A DNA stretch of 7,278 bases from Bacteroidia bacterium (lineage in GTDB: Bacteria > Planctomycetota > Phycisphaerae > Phycisphaerales > SM1A02). The position numbers and the translations under genes are program-made. Under the pieces are notes generated by a model that searched no databases, was not told where the DNA came from, and saw only the letters and a program-made list of their open reading frames with translations. The stretch lies in the NCBI GenBank assembly GCA_030054235.1, contig JASGCG010000080.1:1-7278 (forward strand), in the 5' to 3' direction. Below, piece after piece: positions 1-5,490 of this stretch (position 1 is its first letter; every line of letters starts with the position of its first letter).

Positions 1-296
1 TGGCCGAGCGGTTCGCTGCCATCGAGGACCAGCTCGATGGCCGGCAACTCGCCGAGGGCGTGCGCGGTTGCGTGCAGGCGCTGCCCGCCACGTTCCGTGC
101 GGTGCTCGAACGGCATTACGGCGGCGGTCAGTCGATCGGCGAGATCGCGGGGGAACTCGGGATCAGCGATGACCTGGCCAGCAAGCGCGCGATCCGCGGC
201 CGTGCGCTCGTGGCACGATGCTTGCGGTCCAAGGGCTTGGTGCCCGGCAGCGATGAACGCGATGCAGCCGATGCGCGCGACGAGGAGCAATCATGA
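1..296 (+). CDS. RNA polymerase sigma factor, sigma-70/ECF type (3' end only)
   Basis: The reading frame is open from the left edge (first full codon at base 3) to the TGA at 294-296, giving the last 97 residues of a protein that starts outside the window. The visible part matches sigma-70 region 4, which contacts the -35 element. It has the 'ALPATFRAVLERHY' stretch that precedes the helix-turn-helix, then 'SIGEIAGELGIS' and a basic recognition helix ending 'RGRALVARCL'. This pattern (LPxxxRxVxxxxY, then a glycine-containing EIAxxLGIS) is typical of ECF and related group sigma factors. A GTG at base 60 is not a credible start because the similarity continues upstream of it. The tail after region 4 is short, acidic and not conserved-looking. 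The stop overlaps the next gene by 4 bp, so the two are probably co-translated, as is common for sigma/anti-sigma pairs. The ECF subgroup and target promoters cannot be told from this fragment. Confidence 0.85.
   Translation, partial: AERFAAIEDQLDGRQLAEGVRGCVQALPATFRAVLERHYGGGQSIGEIAGELGISDDLASKRAIRGRALVARCLRSKGLVPGSDERDAADARDEEQS
282..287 (+). promoter_or_regulatory. Shine-Dalgarno site for the putative anti-sigma gene
   Basis: GAGGAG lies five bases before the ATG at 293, inside the 3' end of the sigma factor gene. It contains AGGAG, a good match to the anti-Shine-Dalgarno core. It supports the ATG at 293 as the true start and fits translational coupling across the ATGA overlap. Confidence 0.6.
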
Positions 297-1354
297 GCAG
301 TGCCTTCCCCGATCCGGGCGATCCGAAGCAGTTCGACGACGACGTCATGCACGGCCTCATGGCGGCGCATGCCTCCGAGAGCGTCGGTGCCGCGCTGGCG
401 CGCGTCGAGCCGCGGCGTGCGCGCATCATGCAGCCGATGTCGATGGGGCCGATCGCAGCGATCCTGCTGATGGCGGTCACGCTGGCCGTGCTGGTTCCCT
501 TGGCCATCAGTCCGTCGGCCGCGAATGCGAGCGAGGTCATCGGTTCGGCCGAGGCCGCGCTCGCCGAGCCCGGCTCGCGAACCTACGAGATCCGCATCAC
601 GCGATGGGGCGGGCCGGTGGCGAGCCGCCTCATGCAAGGCGAGATCACGCATGTGGCCGGCAGCGAGCCGCGATCGTTCGGCTACCTCGAGCTCGATGAC
701 TCCGGCAAGCGCATGGAGTTCGGCCGCGATGCGCAGGGCGCGTGGTTCAAGGGGCCCGATGGCCAGGTGCGACGTCGCGGGACCGACGACGGCGGCGCCA
801 AGGATGCCCGCGACTCGGCGCAGCAGGGGGCAAAGCCGGCTGCACGCCAGGCGGGCCTGCCGATCGATGTCGATTGGATGACGCTCGATTCGGTGCTGCC
901 GCGCCTGAAGAAGGGCTACGACCTGCAGGTCGTCGAATACCCGCGGTGGAAGACGCTGATCGCCCGCAGGCAGTGGATGCCCAACGGCATCGATCCCAAG
1001 GCCGCTGCCGAGCGCGCCGAGTCGATGCGCCAGGGCACGCAGCCTGATGGTGCGGTGCGCGAGGGTCGCGGTGCGCTCGCCGGTGAGCCGCGTGCCGGTG
1101 AGTCCGGCGGCACCAACGCGCGACGGCCCAACACCGACGTGCAGGCAGCGATGCGCTCGGGCCTCGTGACCGGCGGTGCGCTGCGAGGCGCACCGCTGCG
1201 GGTCGAGTTGGAGTTCGCCCCTGACGGCCGCGTGATCGAACGAGCGCGCATCGAACTCGATGCCACGCGCGCGCCGCGCACGATCGAGCTGCGGCTGAAG
1301 ACGCCGGGCGAGCCCACCGCGGACGACGACATCGACCTGGGCACCTGGGAGTGA
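293..1354 (+). CDS. Single-pass membrane protein, putative anti-sigma factor
   Basis: This 353-residue protein has a soluble, acidic N-terminal part (1-45), one clear transmembrane helix (about 52-72, GPIAAILLMAVTLAVLVPLAI) and a large C-terminal part predicted to lie outside the cytoplasm. That layout, with the 4-bp overlap with the sigma gene, suggests a membrane anti-sigma factor that holds the sigma factor with its N-terminus. No HxxxCxxC zinc motif of the classic ZAS anti-sigma domain is visible, so the N-terminus is atypical and the role is inferred from context. The exported part contains a beta-rich-looking stretch (97-160, with 'MEFGRDAQGAWFKGPDGQ') that loosely recalls LolA/RseB-like folds; this is a weak impression. 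Two low-complexity Ala/Gly/Arg/Asp-rich segments (about 162-188 and 237-285) interrupt it. The start is supported by GAGGAG five bases upstream. It could instead be a sigma-associated envelope protein of unknown function. Confidence 0.55.
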   Translation: MSSAFPDPGDPKQFDDDVMHGLMAAHASESVGAALARVEPRRARIMQPMSMGPIAAILLMAVTLAVLVPLAISPSAANASEVIGSAEAALAEPGSRTYEIRITRWGGPVASRLMQGEITHVAGSEPRSFGYLELDDSGKRMEFGRDAQGAWFKGPDGQVRRRGTDDGGAKDARDSAQQGAKPAARQAGLPIDVDWMTLDSVLPRLKKGYDLQVVEYPRWKTLIARRQWMPNGIDPKAAAERAESMRQGTQPDGAVREGRGALAGEPRAGESGGTNARRPNTDVQAAMRSGLVTGGALRGAPLRVELEFAPDGRVIERARIELDATRAPRTIELRLKTPGEPTADDDIDLGTWE

Positions 1355-1429
1355 TGCGCGGCTCGAGCGTTTCGTGCGGTGCCTGACGGCAGGTGCGTCT
1401 GCGCCTTCGCGCGACCGCGGTACCGAGGC

Positions 1430-2884
1430 TTACCGCGTTCGGTGCACCGACACCGCGCTCAGGCAGGGGCAGGCGCGGCTCTCGAGGATCTCGATGCGCA
1501 GATGGCGCGCCTTCGTCACCGGCACGCGCACGATGCGCTTGTGGCCGATGGTCGTGCCCTCGGCGAGCGTGATCCAGTCGCGATGGTTGTTGCTCGAGGT
1601 GGCGGGCACGCTGATGCGGAAGCGCTTCACGCGCTGGCCGAGCGCGATCGGTTCGGCGAGCACCACGCGGTCGAACTCCTTCGAGGGATCGAGCTCGATC
1701 TCCATCGATGCCGCGGTCGTGCCGTCATCGGTCGCCCAGAAGGTGGCGGGGTCGCCATCCACGGCCTTGTCGGGCCCGAAGGGCTCGGGGCGAAGCGGCT
1801 CGTTCGCGCCACGCGGTTCGAAGCCGCGCATCGCATCCGCAGCCGTCGGCCGCCCGCGTGCCAGGTCGGTGCCCGCGCCGTAGGTCGCATCGATCAGCGC
1901 ACGAAGGCCCAGCACGGAGGCCACATCCTGCTCATGGATGAGCCCGCGACGATCCACCGGGAAGTTCAGGTGGAAGTTCGCGTTGTGCCCCACGCTGCGC
2001 TCCCAGAGATCGAAGAGTTGCGCAGGGGTCTTGACCTTGTCGTCCTCGTGGGCGTGGTAGAACCAGCCCGGTCGGATCGAGACATCGCACTCGGCGGGGA
2101 TCCACGACTCGCCGTCCTCGTCGCCTTCATTCAGGCTCTTCGTCGGCGGCGGGTTGTCATTGCCGATGCCGTGGCCCGCAGCCTTGAGCATGGCCCAGCA
2201 GGTGTCGCCCGCCCAGCCTTGCTCGTTGCCGACCCAGCGGATGTCGGGGCCGACGTCGCTGAAGATCACGGCGTCAGGCTGCAGCTCGCGCACCACGGCG
2301 CGGAAGCTCGGGAAGTCATAGACCTGCCGCTTGCCGTTGGGGCCCTCGCCGCATGCGCCGTCGAACCAGACCTCGAAGATCGGGCCGTAGGACGAGAGCA
2401 CCTCGCGAAGCTGCGAGCGGAAGACCTGGTTGTAGGCCTCGCCCGTCCCATACTGCGGATTGTTGCGGTCCCACGGCGAGAGATAGACGCCGAACTTCAG
2501 CCCGCCCTCACGGCAGGCGTCGCTGAGTTCGCGCAGCACATCGCCCTTGCCGGCCTTCCACGGGCTGGAGGCGACCGAGTGCGTGCTGAACGCCGTCGGC
2601 CAGAGGCAGAACCCATCGTGGTGCTTGGCCGTGATGACCACGCCCTTCATGCCGGCATCCGTCATCACGCGGACCCACTGCCGGGCATCGAGCGCGGTCG
2701 GGCTGAAGACCTCCGCCGGCTCGTCGCCGTGGCCCCACTCCTTGTCGGTGAAGGTGTTGGGCCCGAAGTGGATGAACCCCGTGAATTCCAGGTCCTGCCA
2801 GGCGAGCTGGCGCGGCGAGGGGAGCGGAGCGATGGGTGCCGGCGGCGGGACAGTGATGGCCATGGTGAGGAGGGCGCTGAGCAT
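1430..2884 (-). CDS. Alpha-L-fucosidase, GH29 (subfamily B-like), with C-terminal F5/8 type C-like domain
   Basis: This 484-residue glycoside hydrolase is predicted to release alpha-L-fucose by a retaining mechanism. The catalytic barrel spans about 22-335. It has 'FIHFGPNTFTDKEWG' (37-51, with H38), 'KHHDGF' (87-92), 'YLSPWDRN' (134-141) and 'VWFDGACGEG' (172-181), whose D175 is the expected nucleophile. E221 in 'WVGNEQG' is the likely acid/base. That spacing is as in characterised GH29-B enzymes, which prefer alpha-1,3/1,4 fucosyl links. Residues about 340-484 ('AVDGDPATFWATDD', 'ALGQRVKRFRI', 'ESRACPCLSAV') look like the F5/8 type C/CBM32-like domain usual for this subfamily. The N-terminus 'MLSALLTMAITVPP' is hydrophobic but short and lacks a basic n-region, so export is possible but weakly supported. 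An in-frame TAG lies five codons upstream, which limits the start to this ATG or to Met8. No Shine-Dalgarno site is seen. It follows the metal repressor on the same strand after 114 bp, with no obvious pathway link. Confidence 0.92.
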   Translation of the reverse strand: MLSALLTMAITVPPPAPIAPLPSPRQLAWQDLEFTGFIHFGPNTFTDKEWGHGDEPAEVFSPTALDARQWVRVMTDAGMKGVVITAKHHDGFCLWPTAFSTHSVASSPWKAGKGDVLRELSDACREGGLKFGVYLSPWDRNNPQYGTGEAYNQVFRSQLREVLSSYGPIFEVWFDGACGEGPNGKRQVYDFPSFRAVVRELQPDAVIFSDVGPDIRWVGNEQGWAGDTCWAMLKAAGHGIGNDNPPPTKSLNEGDEDGESWIPAECDVSIRPGWFYHAHEDDKVKTPAQLFDLWERSVGHNANFHLNFPVDRRGLIHEQDVASVLGLRALIDATYGAGTDLARGRPTAADAMRGFEPRGANEPLRPEPFGPDKAVDGDPATFWATDDGTTAASMEIELDPSKEFDRVVLAEPIALGQRVKRFRISVPATSSNNHRDWITLAEGTTIGHKRIVRVPVTKARHLRIEILESRACPCLSAVSVHRTR

Positions 2885-2967
2885 GCCGCGCGCAGGCTAG
2901 GCGATGAGCGGTGCCGACGAGCGGGATGCACGAGCGCGCTCCGTGCGCCGATCGTGCGTGGTGCGAC

Positions 2968-2986
2968 GGGTCACGTCGACGTGCCC
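2968..2986. repeat. GC-rich palindrome between repressor stop and fucosidase start
   Basis: A perfect 12-bp palindrome, CACGTCGACGTG (2972-2983), is flanked by GGG and CCC arms that extend the symmetry apart from one unpaired T. It starts 13 bases past the repressor stop codon and lies 84-102 bases upstream of the fucosidase start. It could be an operator for the fucosidase gene (its central CG recalls LacI-type operators) or a hairpin at the end of the repressor transcript. No T-run follows it on the minus strand, so an intrinsic terminator is unlikely. Confidence 0.35.
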
Positions 2987-2998
2987 AGCCCCGGTCGC

Positions 2999-3676
2999 TC
3001 AGTGCCGATCGCGCGTGGGCCTGACCAGCACGCGAGCTGCGGCCGTCGTGCTCATGCTGACGATGGAACCGCCGTCGGGCCGGATCCGCATGACGCCGGC
3101 ACCGGGTTCGATGGCGACGACCCGCAGCGTGGCGCCGACCTTGAGCCCGCTGGCGCGGAGGAACCGCAGCGAATCGCCGCGCTGATCAAGCACGCGCACG
3201 AGACGGGCCGCGTCACCTGAGCCGAGTTCGGACATCGGCATGGCTTCGGACTCCTGCAACGCGCCATCGGCCCGCGGGATGGGATCGCCGTGCGGATCGA
3301 ACGCGGGGCGGCCCAGGTGACGATCAAGGGCATCGAGCACCATGGGCGAGATGGCGTGCTCTAGGCGCTCGGCTTCGTCGTGCACCACCGACCAATCGAG
3401 CCCGAGCGTGTCGACGAGAAACGTTTCGACGAGGCGGTGCCGGCGCAGGATGTCGAGGGCGGCGCGCGTGCCCTTGGCGGTGAGCCGGACGCCGCCGAAC
3501 CGCTCGTGGCGGGCGAGCTTGGCGGCCACGAGCTTCTTCACCATGCTCGTGGCCGTGCCGGCCGTCACGCCGAGCGCTGCCGCGATCTTGCCCATGGGGG
3601 CCTCGTCGGCCGCGGCCTCGCGCTGCAGGAGATAGATGGCCTTCAGGTAGTTCTCGACCGTCTCGGTGGCGAGCAT
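2999..3676 (-). CDS. DtxR/MntR-family metal-dependent transcriptional repressor
   Basis: This 225-residue protein has the three-domain DtxR layout. A winged helix-turn-helix spans about 1-75 ('ENYLKAIYLL', 'MGKIAAALGVTAGTATSMVKKL', 'RLTAKG'). A metal-binding dimerisation domain spans about 76-140 ('RRHRLVETFLVDTLGLDW', 'HDEAERLEHAIS', 'FDPHGDPIP'). A C-terminal FeoA/SH3-like domain spans about 148-220. By alignment from memory, H80, E84, H99, E106 and H107 fall on known DtxR/MntR metal ligands. E103 takes the place of DtxR Cys102, as in Mn-type regulators. N9 replaces MntR Asp8/DtxR Met10. Such proteins bind DNA when loaded with Mn(II) or Fe(II) and repress uptake genes. The gene is divergent from the metal importer across 65 bp containing a palindromic candidate operator, so the importer is the likely target. 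The start fits the usual family N-terminus; no Shine-Dalgarno site is seen. The exact metal is uncertain. Confidence 0.93.
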   Translation of the reverse strand: MLATETVENYLKAIYLLQREAAADEAPMGKIAAALGVTAGTATSMVKKLVAAKLARHERFGGVRLTAKGTRAALDILRRHRLVETFLVDTLGLDWSVVHDEAERLEHAISPMVLDALDRHLGRPAFDPHGDPIPRADGALQESEAMPMSELGSGDAARLVRVLDQRGDSLRFLRASGLKVGATLRVVAIEPGAGVMRIRPDGGSIVSMSTTAAARVLVRPTRDRH

Positions 3677-3696
3677 GGCGGAAGGCTAGCGCAGGA

Positions 3697-3725
3697 TTGA
3701 CATGGAGTCATCAGCAACCTAGAGT
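3697..3725 (+). promoter_or_regulatory. Sigma-70-like promoter of the metal importer operon
   Basis: A perfect TTGACA (3697-3702) is followed after exactly 17 bp by TAGAGT (3720-3725), a 4/6 match to TATAAT. Transcription would start near 3732, leaving only about 10 bases before the ATG at 3742 and no room for a Shine-Dalgarno site. The match is read by eye. It is notable in a G+C-rich genome and sits in the right place, but there is no experimental support. Confidence 0.55.
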
Positions 3726-3741
3726 TTGAGTCGTCAAACTC
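3722..3741. promoter_or_regulatory. Palindromic candidate operator for the DtxR-type repressor
   Basis: GAGTTTGA (3722-3729) and TCAAACTC (3734-3741) form a perfect inverted repeat with 8-bp arms and a 4-bp spacer (GTCG). It covers most of the predicted -10 box and the transcription start, and ends at the base before the importer's ATG. Binding there would block RNA polymerase. The position and symmetry fit a site for the dimeric metalloregulator encoded alongside. The TTTGA...TCAAA core is not the classic DtxR/IdeR box (TTAGGTTAGCCTAA) and only loosely recalls Bacillus MntR sites. The hairpin it could form in RNA is an alternative, but most of it lies at or before the predicted start of the transcript. 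Confidence 0.65.
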
Positions 3742-4725
3742 ATGCGCGTGCATCGTGCCATCCTCGCTCTGATCGCCGCCGTGCTGGTGTGGCGAAGCGG
3801 CGGAGCGGCCGCCGACGCGGCACCGCCCCTGAAGGTCGTGGCCACGACCGGCATGATCGCCGACACGGCTCGTGCGATTGGCGGCTCCGCCGTCACGGTC
3901 ACGGCCCTGATGGGCGAGGGGGTGGATCCGCACCTCTACAAGGCGTCGCCCGGTGATGTGCGAGTCATGACCGGGGCTGGACTGCTCCTCTGGAATGGCC
4001 TGCATCTTGAGGGTCGCCTCGGCGACGCGATCACCAAGCTGGGTTCGCGGGTCCCTGTCGTGTGCGTGACCGACTCGATGCCTCCGGATCGGCTGCTGCG
4101 CTCGGCAGGAGCCGGTTCGGTGCCTGACCCGCATGTGTGGTTCGACCTCGCGCTCTGGCGCTTCGCCTGCGAGCGCATGCGCGACGCCATCATCGAGCGC
4201 AAGCCAGATGCCGCCCAGGAGGTCCGTGAACGCTGCGCCGCCCACCTCGTGCTGCTCGACACGGCCGCACAGCATGTCCAGGCGGTCGTGGCTTCGATCC
4301 CTGCCGAACGTCGGCTCCTCGTCACTGCACATGATGCCTTCGGCTACTTCGGTCGGGCCAATGGGATCTCCGTGCGTGGCATCCAGGGCCTGTCGACCGA
4401 CAGCGAGGCAAGCCTTCGCGAACTCAACGCACTCATCGACGTGATCGTCGAGCGCAAGGTGCCTGCCGTGTTCATCGAGAGCAGCGTGCCGCGCAAGGCC
4501 GTCGAGGCCCTGGTCGAGGGGTGCAGTGCACGCGGCCATGCCGTCACGATCGGCGGCGAGCTGCTGAGTGATGCGATCGGTGCCTCGGGCACAGAGCAGG
4601 GCACGCACGTGGGCATGGTGGTGCATGATGCAGAGGTCATCGCGCGGGCGCTCGGCGGGAGCGTGCCTGCGCGGCCTTCCGCACTATCGGCTTGGCTCGA
4701 TGCCGCCGCCGGAAAGGCCCCGTGA
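3742..4725 (+). CDS. troA: Metal ABC transporter substrate-binding protein, TroA/ZnuA-like (cluster A-I)
   Basis: This 327-residue periplasmic protein captures a transition metal (Mn, Zn or possibly Fe) and delivers it to the membrane permease. Residues 1 to about 26 form a signal peptide (basic start, hydrophobic 'AILALIAAVLVW', then an A-rich cleavage region). There is no lipobox cysteine, so it is probably a soluble periplasmic protein. The mature part begins 'LKVVATTGMIADTARAIGG', typical of the family. The four expected ligands are H64 in 'GVDPHLYKASPGD', H131 in 'PDPHVWFD', H197 in 'VTAHDAFGYFG' and D277 in 'GGELLSDAIG'. The His-His-His-Asp set matches TroA/ZnuA types and differs from the His-His-Glu-Asp of PsaA/MntC. 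The His/Asp-rich loop common in dedicated Zn-binding ZnuA proteins is absent. The ATG at 3742 is supported by the signal peptide; a GTG two codons later is possible. It is first in a four-gene operon. The symbol is by similarity only. Confidence 0.93.
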   Translation: MRVHRAILALIAAVLVWRSGGAAADAAPPLKVVATTGMIADTARAIGGSAVTVTALMGEGVDPHLYKASPGDVRVMTGAGLLLWNGLHLEGRLGDAITKLGSRVPVVCVTDSMPPDRLLRSAGAGSVPDPHVWFDLALWRFACERMRDAIIERKPDAAQEVRERCAAHLVLLDTAAQHVQAVVASIPAERRLLVTAHDAFGYFGRANGISVRGIQGLSTDSEASLRELNALIDVIVERKVPAVFIESSVPRKAVEALVEGCSARGHAVTIGGELLSDAIGASGTEQGTHVGMVVHDAEVIARALGGSVPARPSALSAWLDAAAGKAP

Positions 4726-5489
4726 TGCAGGAAGCCATTGCCTTTCACGGGGTTTCGGTGGCCTACCGCGATGAACTTGTCCTGGAGCGGATCGATGCGA
4801 GCGTTCCGATGGCATCGATGTGCGCAATCGTCGGCCCCAACGGAGCCGGCAAGAGCACGCTCATCAAGGCAGCGCTTGGGCTTGTGCCGCTGGCGGCCGG
4901 AAGCGTGACCGTGCTCGGTGGCACGATGGCGCAGCGGCGCGCGCAGGTGGGCTACGTTCCGCAGCGCGAGTCGGTCGACTGGGAGTTCCCCATCAGCGTG
5001 CTCGAGGTCGTGCTGATGGGGTCGTACGGCCGGCTTGGGCTCCTGCGACGACCGGGCCGGGCCGAGCGCACGCAGGCCATGGAGTGTCTTGAGCAGGTTG
5101 GTCTCGCTGCGCTGGCCGATCGGCAGATCAGCGAGCTGAGCGGGGGCCAGCAGCAGCGCGTCTTCCTGGCGCGAGCGCTCATGCAGCGCGCGCAGCTCTA
5201 TCTGATGGATGAGCCCTTCGCGGGGATCGACGCGGTCACGGAGAGCGCCATCATGCAGGTGCTCGCAGCACTCCAGGAGCGTGGATGCACGATCGTGGCG
5301 GTGCATCACGATCTTTCGACCGTCCGCGAGCGCTTCGATCAGGTGCTGCTCCTGAACAAGCGCGTGGTGGCGGCTGGGTCCGTGGCGACCGCGTTCACCG
5401 CCGATGCGCTCCAGCGCACGTACGGAGGTCGCTTGGCGGTGCTCTCGGAGGCGGCATCCGATTGCGGTTCCACGTCGGCGGGCTGCTGA
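4725..5489 (+). CDS. troB: Metal ABC transporter ATP-binding protein, TroB/ZnuC/MntB-like
   Basis: This 254-residue cytoplasmic ATPase powers the metal importer. All core motifs are present: Walker A 'GPNGAGKST' (37-45), Q-loop Q80 in 'YVPQRESVDWEFPISV', signature 'LSGGQQQR' (138-145), Walker B 'LYLMDEP' (158-164, catalytic E163), D-loop around 'GID' (167-169) and H-loop H195 in 'VHHDLS'. The 'RESVDWEFP...VLMGSYGRLGLLRRP' region is characteristic of ATPases in Mn/Zn/Fe chelate-type (TroB/MntB) systems. The ATG at 4725 overlaps the troA-like stop by one base (TGATG), and the purine-rich GGAAAGG at 4711-4717 could act as a weak ribosome binding site. An in-frame TTG at 4692 would add 11 residues inside the preceding gene and does not fit the family N-terminus. 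The last 15 or so residues look unconserved. Confidence 0.95.
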   Translation: MQEAIAFHGVSVAYRDELVLERIDASVPMASMCAIVGPNGAGKSTLIKAALGLVPLAAGSVTVLGGTMAQRRAQVGYVPQRESVDWEFPISVLEVVLMGSYGRLGLLRRPGRAERTQAMECLEQVGLAALADRQISELSGGQQQRVFLARALMQRAQLYLMDEPFAGIDAVTESAIMQVLAALQERGCTIVAVHHDLSTVRERFDQVLLLNKRVVAAGSVATAFTADALQRTYGGRLAVLSEAASDCGSTSAGC

Positions 5490-5490
5490 C

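Noticed and set aside
1379..1396. A hairpin (about 7 bp including two G-T pairs, ACGG loop) between the convergent anti-sigma and fucosidase genes, as a terminator.
   Set aside because: The stem is weak and no T-run follows on either strand. Its position is suitable but the sequence does not support an intrinsic terminator.
1379..3220. A 613-codon open frame on the plus strand.
   Set aside because: It runs antisense to the fucosidase and the end of the repressor gene, both of which have clear family motifs. Its translation is Arg/Ala/Val-rich with no recognisable domain. Long antisense frames are expected in G+C-rich coding DNA.
3722..3741. The palindrome as a Zur or Fur box.
   Set aside because: It lacks the A/T-rich alternating core of known Fur/Zur sites, and the adjacent regulator is of the DtxR family, so a DtxR-type operator is the better reading.
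4692..4724. Upstream TTG start for the ATPase gene.
   Set aside because: It adds 11 basic residues inside the preceding gene. The ATG at 4725 gives the usual family N-terminus and a tight stop/start overlap.
5404..5490. Upstream ATG start for permease 1.
   Set aside because: It would overlap the ATPase gene by 86 bases and add a hydrophilic extension not expected in this family. The ATG at 5491 follows the ATPase stop directly.
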